In this document: piece by piece, positions 8,302 through 17,331 of the stretch
Layout: every line of letters starts with the position of its first letter
Numbering within the stretch: position 1 is the first letter of the stretch
Assembly: GCF_023094165.1 (NCBI RefSeq)
Contig: NZ_JALMDK010000018.1
Location: 1 to 64,000, forward strand
Direction: 5' to 3'
DNA from: Crossiella sp. S99.2
Lineage (GTDB): Bacteria > Actinomycetota > Actinomycetes > Mycobacteriales > Pseudonocardiaceae
DNA length: 64,000 nt
The notes under the pieces: generated by a model
Databases searched by the model: none
The model's input: only the letters and a program-made list of their open reading frames with translations
What the model was told of the DNA's origin: nothing
Made by a program: the position numbers and the translations under genes

Positions 8302-11300
8302 GCTCGCAGTCTGGCCGCCGCGGCTGACCTCTCGCGGACCACTTGCTGACGGTGCTCGGCGAGCAGCGCCAGCGCCTCGTCCGCGGACATCGACTCGCCC
8401 TTGCCTCGCAGGTCCTCGAATCGTTCCACGCCAAGGGTTTCCCTGGCCGCCGCCGCAACCCGCCCGGTGTCCGGATCGCCTGCCCGGGACCGGCCGCGGA
8501 GAGCCGCGCCCGCGCCGAGCAACGTCGCGGCGCGGTCCCCGTCACCGGCCAGCACCGCGACTCCGGCCAGTGCTTCGGCGGCCTTGGCCAGGTCGTCGGA
8601 GGCCCCGTTGGCCGACCCCACGGCCACCGCCTCACCCAGCAGTTCCCGCGCTCTGGGGAGGTCTCCGTCGGCGGTGCGCAGGCGGGCCAGCGCGATCAGC
8701 ACCCGCAGCCGGATGTCGTCCTCGGTCCACGCGGCGGCCGGGAGGTCGGAGTGCGCCGATTCCATCAATCGCCGGGCCTGGGCCAGATCCCCGGCCAGCC
8801 GGGCGAGTTCGCCGAGGCCGTGCCGGGCCGCGGCGAGCGCGTGTGGCAGGTCGGCGCGGTCGGCCAGCTCGATGGCCAGCTCGAAGTCGGCGCGGCCACC
8901 GTCCGGGTCACCGGCGCGGACCCTGGCCTCGCCGCGTTCGCACAGCAGGTCGGCCATGTCGGCGATCGCACCCATCTCCTCGACCAGGTCAATCGCCTCG
9001 CTGGTCAGCGCGATCGCCTGCTCGTGCTCGCCGCGCCAGCTGCGCAGGGTGCCCAGCGGAATCAGCGTGGAGGCCATGCCGAGGCGTTCGCGCAGGTGAC
9101 GGAAGATGTCCAGGGCGACGGCCAGTTCGGCTTCGGCGTCATCGAGCCTGCCACCGGCGATGGCCGCGACGCCCCGGTTGGCGCGGGCCGCGGCGCGGGT
9201 CCACCGGTCCTGGCTGTCCTCGCTGTGCCGGATCACCGATTCGGCGGCGCGTGGGTTGGCCATGAACCGCACCACGTAGGGCCAGAACATGGTCAGCAGC
9301 GGGTAGCGCGGCGCCCGGTCGATGCCGTCCAGAACCTGTTCGGCGTAGAGGATGTGCGGTTGCAGATCGCGGTCGGCGGCCCCGCCCATGGCCCCGGCGA
9401 GCACGCACATCACGTACTCCTCCTCCAGCCCCGGCGGGCAGGTGGTGCCGAGGGCGTCCAGGATCTCCCCGGCCCAGCCGCCGTCGCCGAGTTTGCCGCG
9501 CATCAGCCAGTCGGTGCTGAGCACCGCGACCAGTTGCAGGGCCAGTCGCAGGTCGTTCGTCACCGCCCAGCGCACCGCGGCGTGCGTGTCGTCGTCCCCG
9601 GCGGCGACCACGCCGAGCCAGTGCCGCTGCCTGGAGCTGCGCAGCCGCGGTTCGGCCTGCCGGGCCAGGCGCAGGAAGTACTCGGCGTGCGCGCGGCGCA
9701 GCCGGGTCTCCTCCTCGGTGGCGGCGAGTTGTTCGGCGCAGAACGCGCGCACGGTCTCCAGCATGCGGAACCGGCCGCCGGTGACCTCGACCAGTGACTT
9801 GTCGGCCAACCCGGTCAGCACGTCCAGGGGTGTGCGACAGACCTGTTCCACCGCTTCCAGGGTGACCTCACCGGCGAAGACCGCCATCCGGCGGGCGGCG
9901 GTGCGCTCGTCCTCGCTGAGCAGGTCCCAGCTCCAGGCCACCACCGCGCGCAACTTCCGGTGCCGTGGTGAGGCGGTGCGGCTGCCCTGGGACAGCAACG
10001 CGAACCGGTCGTCGAGGCGGGCCGCGACCTCGGCGGCGGGCAGGGCGCGCAGCCGGGCGGCGGCCAGTTCGATGGCCAGAGGCAGGCCGTCCAGGGACCG
10101 GCAGATGTGCAGTGCGGCCTCATCCAGCTCGAAGCCGGGCCGGACCGCGCTGGCTCGGTCCAGGAGCAGCCGGACCGCGGGGAAATCCGAGGCGTCGGCG
10201 GGCGGGGTTCCCGGTGGCGGCAAACCCAGGGTGCGCACCGGGTAGAGCGTTTCGCCGGTGATGCCGAGGGGTTCCCGGCTGGTGGCCAGGATGCGCAGGC
10301 CGGGGCAGGCGCTGAGCAGCCGGTCGGCCAGCTCGGCCGCGGAGGCCACCACGTGCTCGCAGTTGTCCAGCAGGAGCAGCACCGGCCGCTGGGCCAGCAC
10401 GGCGGTCAGCCGGTCGACCGGGTTACTCGTGGCGGCGGGCGCGTGCAGCAGTCCGGTGTCCCGCAGTCCCAGCGCGCCGAGGACCGCGTGCGGCACCTCG
10501 CTGCCGTCGCCCAGCCGGGCCAGTTCGACGAGGCAGGTGTCCGGCTCCCGCCTGCCGACTTCGAGGGCCAGCCGGGTCTTGCCGGAGCCCCCCGGCCCGG
10601 TCAGCGTGACCAGCCGCAACTCGCCCAGCAGCCGGGCCACCGCGGGCACGTCCGCATCCCGGCCGACGAAGCTGGTCAGCTGCGCGGGCAGCCCGGCAGG
10701 TCGCGGCGACGCGGCCGGGGGCGCGGGGACCGGCGCGAACATCTCCCCCGCCAGCACCGCCCGGTGCGCCTCGGCCAGTTCCGCCCCCGGGCTCGCGCCC
10801 AGCTGCTCGACCAGGGCCCGCCGGGTGTGATCGAACGTCGCCAGCGCGTCGGCCTGGCGGCCGCTGAGACACAGCGCGCGCATGAGCAGCCCGCAGGCCC
10901 GTTCGCGCAGTGGCTGGGCGGCGACCAAGCGCTGGAGTTCGCTGACCGGCCCGGCGTGCTCGCCCAGGGTCAGCTCGGCCTCGGCGCGGTCCTCGACCAC
11001 CGCGGCGCGCAACTCCTCCAGGCTGACCGCGTAGGCCACCACCGAACGGGCGTCCACACCGGTGAGCGCCGGTCCACGCCAGAGGCTCAGTGCCCGGCCG
11101 AGCAGCGCGGCGGCCCCGGCGTGATCGCCCGCGGCCAGTGCCCGCCTGCCCTCGGCCGCCACCCGCTCGAACAGGTAGGCGTCCACCTCGGACGGGTCGA
11201 CCGCGAGCCGGTAGCCGGAGCCGGTGTGCTCGATGGGCAGGTCGAGGGAACTCCGCAGCCGGGAGACCTGCCGTTGCAGCGCGTTCACCGCGCCCGAGGG

Positions 11301-11477
11301 CGCCGCGCCGCCGTACTCCTCATCGATCAGCTGCTCGACCGGCACCACCCGGCCGACGTTCATCAGCAGCAGGGCCAGCAGATCCCGCAGCCGGGCCCCG
11401 CGCACGGTGACCGCGCGCCCGGTGGGCAGCCGCACCTCGATCGGCCCGAGGACGGAGAACCGCACAGTGGTCATCAT
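8298..11477 (-). CDS. AfsR-like SARP-NTPase-TPR transcriptional regulator
   Basis: A 1,059-residue regulator. Residues 1-95 form an OmpR-type winged helix (VRFSVLGPIEVRLP; LQRQVSRLRSSL), about 96-245 the activator domain, and about 260-560 an NB-ARC-like ATPase with Walker A GPGGSGKTR and Walker B-like PVLLLLDNCEHV. About 600-1040 form helical repeats ending near LALLAEHRQQV. In this family ATP binding and the helical repeats gate DNA binding by the N-terminus. The start is a double ATG at 11472-11477. It begins the three-gene operon with the MFS pump and LAL protein, and is divergent from the glycosyltransferase gene across 137 bp that presumably holds both promoters. Confidence 0.92.
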   Translation of the reverse strand: MMTTVRFSVLGPIEVRLPTGRAVTVRGARLRDLLALLLMNVGRVVPVEQLIDEEYGGAAPSGAVNALQRQVSRLRSSLDLPIEHTGSGYRLAVDPSEVDAYLFERVAAEGRRALAAGDHAGAAALLGRALSLWRGPALTGVDARSVVAYAVSLEELRAAVVEDRAEAELTLGEHAGPVSELQRLVAAQPLRERACGLLMRALCLSGRQADALATFDHTRRALVEQLGASPGAELAEAHRAVLAGEMFAPVPAPPAASPRPAGLPAQLTSFVGRDADVPAVARLLGELRLVTLTGPGGSGKTRLALEVGRREPDTCLVELARLGDGSEVPHAVLGALGLRDTGLLHAPAATSNPVDRLTAVLAQRPVLLLLDNCEHVVASAAELADRLLSACPGLRILATSREPLGITGETLYPVRTLGLPPPGTPPADASDFPAVRLLLDRASAVRPGFELDEAALHICRSLDGLPLAIELAAARLRALPAAEVAARLDDRFALLSQGSRTASPRHRKLRAVVAWSWDLLSEDERTAARRMAVFAGEVTLEAVEQVCRTPLDVLTGLADKSLVEVTGGRFRMLETVRAFCAEQLAATEEETRLRRAHAEYFLRLARQAEPRLRSSRQRHWLGVVAAGDDDTHAAVRWAVTNDLRLALQLVAVLSTDWLMRGKLGDGGWAGEILDALGTTCPPGLEEEYVMCVLAGAMGGAADRDLQPHILYAEQVLDGIDRAPRYPLLTMFWPYVVRFMANPRAAESVIRHSEDSQDRWTRAAARANRGVAAIAGGRLDDAEAELAVALDIFRHLRERLGMASTLIPLGTLRSWRGEHEQAIALTSEAIDLVEEMGAIADMADLLCERGEARVRAGDPDGGRADFELAIELADRADLPHALAAARHGLGELARLAGDLAQARRLMESAHSDLPAAAWTEDDIRLRVLIALARLRTADGDLPRARELLGEAVAVGSANGASDDLAKAAEALAGVAVLAGDGDRAATLLGAGAALRGRSRAGDPDTGRVAAAARETLGVERFEDLRGKGESMSADEALALLAEHRQQVVRERSAAAARLRA

Positions 11478-11614
11478 CGTGGTACCGCTCCCCCTCCCGG
11501 CATGGTTACCCAGTCTGCCAGGGCAGACCGGCTTTAGCGGGAGATTGGCCAGCCTTCAGGTAGCCGCGATGTGCTGGCCCCGTCCCGCTCGCCAGTACGC
11601 CTCCGGAGGATCTC

Positions 11615-12790
11615 GTGCGCATTCTCTTCGCCCCGCTCCCCCAGGTCAGCCACTACTTCCACCTGGTGCCGCTGGGCTGGGCCTGCCGCGCCGCCGGGCA
11701 TGAGGTGCGGGTCGCGGCCCAGCCCGCGCTCGCCGAGCACATCACCCGCTCCGGGCTGACCGGTGTCCCACTGTCCGAGGTGGCCGCCGACGGCGACTGG
11801 CTCAAGGTGGACATGGCCGCACTGACCGCGCTCCCGCCGGACCAGCGGCTGCGGAAGCTGCGCGAGGTGCGGACCCGGCAGTTCGTCGCGATGGCCGATG
11901 CCGCCGCCGACGACCTGGTCTCCTTCGCGAAGTCCTGGCAGCCCGACCTGGTGGTGGCCGACCCGCTGAACCTGGCCGCCCCCTTGGTCTCGGAGACCCT
12001 CGGCGTGCCGCTGGTGCACCACCTGTGGGGCCCGGACGTGGCCAGGCACCTCGGCTATCCGGGCCTCGGCCTGCCGGTGGCGGAGTGGCCCAGCGAGCTG
12101 ATCGAGCTGTATGAGCGGTTCGGCCTGGAGATCCGGCCCGGGTACGCGCGGCACACCATCGACCCGTGCCCGGACAGCCTGCAGAGCGCCGAGGTCCCCG
12201 ACCGGATCCCGATGCGGTACGTGCCCTACAACGGCAACAGCCCGCTGCCGGACTGGCTGCGGCAGCCTGCCGAACGGCCGCGGGTCTGCGTGTCCTGGGG
12301 CTACACGCACAACCCGGCGGGCGGCGGCGGTTCCCGGCTGCCCGAGGTGGTCGCCGCACTGGCCGCCTTCGACGTGGAGGTGGTCGTCGCGGTCGCCAAG
12401 CTGGACCGCGAACTGCTCGGCGACCTGCCCGCGGACGTGCGCGTGGTGGCCGAACTGCCCCTGCAACTGCTGCTGCCCACCTGTAGCGCGGTGGTGCACC
12501 ACGGCGGCGGCGGCACCATGTTCACCGCGGCCGTCTACGGCGTGCCGCAGGTGGTGGTGATCCCGGACGCCATCGCCGCCGCCCTGCTGACCGGCCCGCT
12601 GTCGGACTGCCGGATCGGCGTCTGCCTGGAGTCGGACGCGAGCGTGGACGAGATCAAGGCCGCGGTCGGCTCGGTGCTGGTGGACAGCGCGCAGGAGGGC
12701 ATCCAGCGGCTGCGTAAGGAAATCCTGGCCACGCCGACCCCGGCCGCCATCGTGCCCCGCCTCGAATCCCTGGTGGCACAACGGAGTTGA
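11615..12790 (+). CDS. GT1-family glycosyltransferase (EryCIII/macrolide type)
   Basis: A 391-residue GT-B glycosyltransferase. It opens MRILFAPLPQVSHYFHLVPL, like antibiotic-tailoring enzymes that move dTDP-deoxysugars to polyketides or peptides. The C-terminal half has the nucleotide-sugar motif HHGGGGTMFTA followed by GVPQVVVIPD, close to the HHGGAGT...GVPQ of the family. The start is GTG, with GGAGG about 7 bases upstream. It may work with the epimerase at 3511, but no aglycone-forming enzyme is in the window, so it may instead modify or inactivate a foreign or distally encoded compound. Enzymes of the EryCIII subgroup often need a P450-like activator; none is adjacent. Confidence 0.88.
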   Translation: MRILFAPLPQVSHYFHLVPLGWACRAAGHEVRVAAQPALAEHITRSGLTGVPLSEVAADGDWLKVDMAALTALPPDQRLRKLREVRTRQFVAMADAAADDLVSFAKSWQPDLVVADPLNLAAPLVSETLGVPLVHHLWGPDVARHLGYPGLGLPVAEWPSELIELYERFGLEIRPGYARHTIDPCPDSLQSAEVPDRIPMRYVPYNGNSPLPDWLRQPAERPRVCVSWGYTHNPAGGGGSRLPEVVAALAAFDVEVVVAVAKLDRELLGDLPADVRVVAELPLQLLLPTCSAVVHHGGGGTMFTAAVYGVPQVVVIPDAIAAALLTGPLSDCRIGVCLESDASVDEIKAAVGSVLVDSAQEGIQRLRKEILATPTPAAIVPRLESLVAQRS

Positions 12791-12868
12791 CCCGGACAAG
12801 CAACGGAAGCGCCGCGATCTCAGCCACCGGCGACCCCGGGGGCGGAATCATGCACGATATCGCATCCG

Positions 12869-12897
12869 TTGACGAAGTAAATAAACCTTCCTAACCT
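12869..12897 (+). promoter_or_regulatory. Candidate promoter of the phosphatase pair
   Basis: TTGACG (12869-12874) and TAACCT (12892-12897) are 17 bp apart, and the ATG follows the second by 6 bases, so the transcript is probably leaderless or nearly so. The -10 overlaps a short direct repeat, AACCTTCCT AACCTTCCA, a possible activator site. It does not match the PhoP box that I know. Confidence 0.45.
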
Positions 12898-12903
12898 TCC
12901 ATC

Positions 12904-14514
12904 ATGTCTGAGACTCCGCGAGGCAGAAGGTCTCAACCCACCCGCGACGCCGCCAACGCGCCCCGCCTCGCGGAGCTGTACGACGACGCCATGCGCCGCC
13001 ACTCCCGCCGCACCGTCTTCCGGGTCGGCGCGCTGGGCGCCGCCGCGCTCGCCACCGGCGGCGTGCTGGCACCCGCAGCCGCCGCCGGTCCGACCGTGCT
13101 GCTCAACGCCGACACCGTGGCCGGGTCGGCGTTGCGGCCGTTCGGGCGGCATCTGGCCTTCGGCGCGGACGCCGCCCGGTCGGTGGTGGTCTCCTGGCAG
13201 ACACCGGCCAGGGTGACCGCGCCCTACCTGCGCTTCGGCACCAGCCCCGGCGAGTTCGGCACCGCCGTGCCGGCCGAGGTGCGTGCGCTGACCAGTGATC
13301 TGGCCTGGCAGAAACCGGATCACACCTTCTCGCCGCACCTGGGCAAGGCGGTCACCCAGTACTACCACCACGTCCGGCTGGACGACCTGCTGCCGAACAC
13401 CACCTACTACTACCTGGTGGGCCACCAGGGTTACGACCCGGCCACCAGCGGGCGGATCGGCGAGCTGGCCACCTTCCGCACCGCGCCGACTCCGGCCGGC
13501 GGCGGCGCCTTCGCCTTCACCGCCTTCGGCGATCAGGGCGTGAACTACAACGCGCTGGCCACCAACAGCCTCATCGCCGATCTCGCGCCGCAGTTCCACC
13601 TGGCCATGGGGGACATGAGTTACGCGCTCAACGGCGAGGGCGGCCACCCGGCCGAGGACATTTACGACGCGCGCAAGTGGGACTCCTTCTTCGCCCAGAA
13701 CGAGCCCATCGCGGCGGAGATCCCGTGGATGGTCGCGCTCGGCAACCACGAGATGGAGGGCTGGTACGACAACTTCGGCTACGGCGGGATGCGGGCCCGG
13801 TTCTCCATGCCGGACAACGCCTGGGCCGGCTCCACCTGCATCTACTCCTGGCGGTACCAGAACGTCGGCCTGATCAGCCTGGACGGCAACGACATCTGCT
13901 ACAACAGCCCGTCCAACCTCAACTACACCGAGGGCAAGCAGCTGCGGTGGCTGGAGGCGCAGCTGGCCAGGTTCCGCGCTGATCCCACCATCGATTTCAT
14001 CGTGGTCTACTGCCACCAGTGCACGTACTCCACTTCGGACTCCAACGGCGCGGAGCTTGGCGCACAACAGAAGTGGGCCCCGCTGTTCGACCGGTACCAG
14101 GTGGATCTGATCCTCAATGGACACAACCACGTCTACGAGCGCACCGACCCGATCCGCGGCAACAAGGGCACCCGGACCGCGCCGATCCGCAGCACCGTCA
14201 ACCCGGTCAAGGACGGCACCACCTACATCACCGCGGGCGGGGGCGGTGAGAGCGTCAACAAGTGGACCGACCGCGGCATCGACGATTCCTACCTGGGCCA
14301 CGTCCGGGACGCCACCGCGACCATGCGCCTGGACCAGCAGGACGGTCCGACCGAGCTGATCAAGGTGAACTGGTCCCGGGTGCGTTATCGCGGCTACAGC
14401 CTGGTCTCGGGCGAGGTCACCCCGGCCGCCAACGGCAATCCCGCCCAGCTGAGGATCCGCGCGCTCACCGAAACGGGCGTGCTGGTCGACGAGATCACCC
14501 TGCGGCGCAGCTGA
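12904..14514 (+). CDS. Secreted purple acid phosphatase-like metallophosphoesterase (Tat)
   Basis: A 536-residue enzyme expected to hydrolyse phosphate esters outside the cell. HSRRTVFRVGALGAAALATG (about residues 34-55) is a Tat signal, followed by a fibronectin-like N-domain (about 75-200) and a two-metal phosphatase domain. All expected residues of purple acid phosphatases are visible: FGDQG (Asp210), GDMSY (Asp237, Tyr240), GNHE (Asn281, His282), VVYCHQ (His371) and NGHNH (His407, His409). The closing 60 residues form a further beta-rich segment. It is followed after 35 bp by a diverged paralogue, so a tandem duplication is likely. Phosphate control is plausible, but I see no clear PHO box. 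Confidence 0.9.
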   Translation: MSETPRGRRSQPTRDAANAPRLAELYDDAMRRHSRRTVFRVGALGAAALATGGVLAPAAAAGPTVLLNADTVAGSALRPFGRHLAFGADAARSVVVSWQTPARVTAPYLRFGTSPGEFGTAVPAEVRALTSDLAWQKPDHTFSPHLGKAVTQYYHHVRLDDLLPNTTYYYLVGHQGYDPATSGRIGELATFRTAPTPAGGGAFAFTAFGDQGVNYNALATNSLIADLAPQFHLAMGDMSYALNGEGGHPAEDIYDARKWDSFFAQNEPIAAEIPWMVALGNHEMEGWYDNFGYGGMRARFSMPDNAWAGSTCIYSWRYQNVGLISLDGNDICYNSPSNLNYTEGKQLRWLEAQLARFRADPTIDFIVVYCHQCTYSTSDSNGAELGAQQKWAPLFDRYQVDLILNGHNHVYERTDPIRGNKGTRTAPIRSTVNPVKDGTTYITAGGGGESVNKWTDRGIDDSYLGHVRDATATMRLDQQDGPTELIKVNWSRVRYRGYSLVSGEVTPAANGNPAQLRIRALTETGVLVDEITLRRS

Positions 14515-14549
14515 TCCAGCCCACTTGCCCTAGCAGATAAGGCTTCCGC

Positions 14550-16019
14550 ATGTCTGACACTGCGCACTACTCGCGACGGACCCACTTCACGGCAGCTGCC
14601 ACAACCGTTGCCCCAGGCCAGAAACTACGGCCGCTCGGCCGGCACCTGGCCTATGGCGCGGATCCGGCCCGGCAGGTGGTGATCTCCTGGCAGGAACTGG
14701 GCGCGGTGACCGGACCGTACGTCCGGATCGCGACCGAGCCGGGCAAATTCGGCCCGCCGATCGCCGCCGAACCACGCACGCTCAAGAGCGAACTCTCCTG
14801 GCAGCACAGCGAACACGACTTCCCACCGCACGCCCCGCCCACCATGAGCCAGTACTACCTGCACGTCCGGCTCGGCAACCTCTCCCCCGGCACCACCTAC
14901 CACTACGTCGTGGGCCACCAGGGCTACGATCCCCTTGCCAGCGGCCGCATCGGCGAGATCGCGAGTTTCCGCACCGCCCCGGCCGTGGGCAGCAGCGCGC
15001 CGTTCAACTTCACCGCCGTCGGCGATCAGGGCATCGGCTACAACGCGCGCCGGGCCAACAGCGCGATCGCGGATCTGGCCCCGGCCTTCCACCTCGCGCT
15101 GGGCAACCTCAGCTACGCCATCACCTCAGGCAAAGCGGGCCTGGAAGGCGGACACACCGACACCGACCAGTACGACGCCGGCCGATGGGACGCCTACTTC
15201 GCACAGAACGACATCGTGGCCGCCGGCATCCCGTGGATGATCACCCTCGGCAACCGCGAGATGGAGGATTGGTACTCCGGCAACGGATACGGCGGCAGCA
15301 CCGCGCGCTTCGCCATGCCGGACAACGCGTGGAGCGGGTCCACCGGCATCTACTCCTGGCGGTACCAGAACGTCGGGTTGCTCAGCCTGGACGGCAACGA
15401 CATCTGCTACCGCAACACCGCGAACTACGACCACACCAAGGGCAAGCAGCTCAGGTGGTTCGACAGCCAGCTGGCCAAGTTCCGCGCTGACCGCACCATC
15501 GACTTCATCGTGGTCTACCTGCACCACGCCACCTACGCCACCGCCGACGGCGGCGCGGAGCTGGTAGCGCAACAGAAGTGGGCCCCGCTGTTCGACAAGC
15601 ACCAGGTCGACCTGGTGCTCAACGCGCACAACCGCCTCTACGAACGCACCGACCCGATCCGCGCGGGCAAGGGCACCCGGCAGGTCAAGCCCCGCGGCAC
15701 CGTCAACGCGACCACCGACGGCACCACCTACCTCACCGCCGGCGGTGGCGGCCAGGGCCTGGACGCGATCTACCGGAACGCCCCGGAGAGCTACCTGGAC
15801 CACGAGAACACCGGCGGCACGCCGACCATGCGCTGCTTCCACAAGAACAGCTCGAAGTTCACCGAGACCAAGGTCAGCTGGTCCCGGGTGCGGTATCGCG
15901 GCTACAGCCTGGTCGCGGTGGACGTCACCCCGGCCGCGAACGGCACTCCGGCCCAGCTGAAGGTCCGGGCGCTGGCCGAGGACGGGACGCTGATCGACGA
16001 GATCACCGTCCGGAGGTAG
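14550..16019 (+). CDS. Purple acid phosphatase paralogue with a degenerate active site (predicted pseudoenzyme)
   Basis: A 489-residue sister of the preceding enzyme, similar over its whole length. The first motif GDQG (Asp159) is kept, but the bridging aspartate is Asn186 (GNLSY for GDMSY), the catalytic histidine is Arg236 (GNRE for GNHE), and the last metal histidine is Arg362 (AHNR for GHNH). In known purple acid phosphatases these positions are essential, so ordinary two-metal catalysis is unlikely. The frame is open and codon use normal, which argues for selection and against a dying gene. The N-terminus is shortened: SRRTHFTAAATTVAPG keeps twin arginines but lacks a long hydrophobic core, so export is doubtful. 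Binding or regulatory function is possible. Confidence 0.85.
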   Translation: MSDTAHYSRRTHFTAAATTVAPGQKLRPLGRHLAYGADPARQVVISWQELGAVTGPYVRIATEPGKFGPPIAAEPRTLKSELSWQHSEHDFPPHAPPTMSQYYLHVRLGNLSPGTTYHYVVGHQGYDPLASGRIGEIASFRTAPAVGSSAPFNFTAVGDQGIGYNARRANSAIADLAPAFHLALGNLSYAITSGKAGLEGGHTDTDQYDAGRWDAYFAQNDIVAAGIPWMITLGNREMEDWYSGNGYGGSTARFAMPDNAWSGSTGIYSWRYQNVGLLSLDGNDICYRNTANYDHTKGKQLRWFDSQLAKFRADRTIDFIVVYLHHATYATADGGAELVAQQKWAPLFDKHQVDLVLNAHNRLYERTDPIRAGKGTRQVKPRGTVNATTDGTTYLTAGGGGQGLDAIYRNAPESYLDHENTGGTPTMRCFHKNSSKFTETKVSWSRVRYRGYSLVAVDVTPAANGTPAQLKVRALAEDGTLIDEITVRR

Positions 16020-16030
16020 CCCACGTCATT

Positions 16031-16050
16031 TAAGTCAGCTGATTGACTTA
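16031..16050. promoter_or_regulatory. Palindromic operator upstream of the P450 operon
   Basis: TAAGTCAGCTGATTGACTTA has 7-base inverted arms (TAAGTCA/TGACTTA) around an internal palindrome TCAGCTGA. It stands out as AT-rich in a GC-rich region and lies 55 bp before the P450 start. The operon encodes a TetR regulator as its second gene, so the likeliest reading is an autoregulatory TetR operator overlapping the promoter. It is also only 11 bp past the stop of the phosphatase paralogue. Confidence 0.6.
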
Positions 16051-16053
16051 TGT

Positions 16054-16096
16054 CCTCCTCGTGGCCAAGCTGGTGGCAGAAGCACCCACGAGGAGG
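16054..16096 (+). promoter_or_regulatory. Hairpin that masks the P450 ribosome binding site
   Basis: CCTCCTCGTGG (16054-16064) is the exact complement of CCACGAGGAGG (16086-16096), giving an 11-bp GC-rich stem with a 21-base loop. The 3' arm contains the GAGGAGG ribosome binding site, 8 bases before the ATG. The leader therefore carries its own anti-Shine-Dalgarno and could keep translation low unless opened. Confidence 0.6.
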
Positions 16097-16104
16097 AGTC
16101 GGCG

Positions 16105-17331
16105 ATGACGCAGAGCCAGGCCGGGCAGCTGCCGCGTTTCCCGTTCGAGACCGAGGCCGCGCTGGAGCCGCCCGCCGAGTGGGCGCGCTACCAGTCGGAG
16201 TGCCCGGTCGCCCGGGTCCAGCTGGCCAGTGGCGACGAGGCCACGCTGCTCACCCGCTACGACGACGTGAAAAGCCTGCTGGCCGACCCCCGGTTCACCC
16301 GGCCCACCTCGGCGGACAACGCGGCCAGGGTCGCCGACACCGAGTCCGGCGGACTGTTCAACAGCGAGATGTCCAACGTCCTCCCCCAGCACGGCGAGGG
16401 GCATCTGCGCTGGCGGCGAATGATCGGCAAGTGGTTCACCGCCCGCCGGATGAACGCGCTGCGGCCCGCGATCGAGGCGATGGCCGAGCAGCTCGTGGAC
16501 GACATGGTGACCAAGGGCGGACCGGCGGATCTCAAGGCAGCACTGGGCTTTCCGCTGCCCGTGTGGGTCATCTGCGACCTGCTCGGCGTGCCGGATGCCG
16601 ACCGGGACCGGTTCTCGCACTGGTCGGACGCGCTGCTCAGCATGACCCGCTACACCCAGGCCGAGATGGACCTGGCCCAGCTGGAGTTCGCCCGCTACCT
16701 GGCCGGGCACATCGCGGCCAAGCGGGCCGACCCGGGCGAGGACCTGCTCAGCGCGCTGATCGGTGAGATCGGCCCGGACGGCGAGCCGATGTCGGACGCG
16801 GCGCTGATCGCCACCGGCATGGGTCTGCTGATCGCCGGACACGAGACCACCGCGAACATGATCAGCAAGATGATCGCGATGCTGCTGGCCGACCGGCGCC
16901 GCTGGGAGCAGCTGCTGACCGATCCGGCGCTGGTGCGCACCGCGGTGGAGGAGGCGCTGCGGCTGGACGCCAACGCGGGCTTCGGCATGGCGCGCTACCT
17001 CACCGAGGACCTGGAGATCGCCGGGACCACGTTGCCCGGCGGCACCACCGCGGTGTGCAGCATGGCCGCGGCCAACCGGGACGAGGAGGTCTTCACCGGC
17101 GCCGCCGAGATGGACCTGACCCGCAGCCCCAACCCGCACCTGGCCTTCGGCGCGGGCGCGCACGCCTGCCTGGGTCAGCCGCTGGCCCGGACCGAGTTGC
17201 AGGTGGTCCTGGAGGTGCTGTTGCGCAGGCTGCCCTCGCTGGAACTGGCCGTGCCGGTGGCCGAGTTGCGCAAGGTCGAAGGGCTCGCGGTGGGCGGATT
17301 GCGGGAGCTTCCGGTTCGATGGCGGTCATGA
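16105..17331 (+). CDS. Cytochrome P450
   Basis: A 408-residue soluble bacterial P450 monooxygenase of class I type, needing a ferredoxin and reductase. It shows the I-helix motif AGHETT (about residue 250), the K-helix ExxR in EEALRLDANAG (about 280), and the haem-binding loop FGAGAHACLGQPLAR with the cysteine ligand near residue 356. The ATG is preceded by GAGGAGGAG. The gene overlaps the next start by 4 bp (ATGA) in an operon P450-TetR-ferredoxin. No substrate is evident; a regulator inside the operon suggests induction by a small molecule, perhaps the substrate. The leader hairpin and palindrome suggest two layers of control. Confidence 0.93.
   Translation: MTQSQAGQLPRFPFETEAALEPPAEWARYQSECPVARVQLASGDEATLLTRYDDVKSLLADPRFTRPTSADNAARVADTESGGLFNSEMSNVLPQHGEGHLRWRRMIGKWFTARRMNALRPAIEAMAEQLVDDMVTKGGPADLKAALGFPLPVWVICDLLGVPDADRDRFSHWSDALLSMTRYTQAEMDLAQLEFARYLAGHIAAKRADPGEDLLSALIGEIGPDGEPMSDAALIATGMGLLIAGHETTANMISKMIAMLLADRRRWEQLLTDPALVRTAVEEALRLDANAGFGMARYLTEDLEIAGTTLPGGTTAVCSMAAANRDEEVFTGAAEMDLTRSPNPHLAFGAGAHACLGQPLARTELQVVLEVLLRRLPSLELAVPVAELRKVEGLAVGGLRELPVRWRS

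Noticed and set aside
12869..12903. PhoP (PHO) box before the phosphatase
   Set aside because: The direct repeat AACCTTCC does not resemble the GTTCACC-type repeats known for PhoP in Streptomyces.
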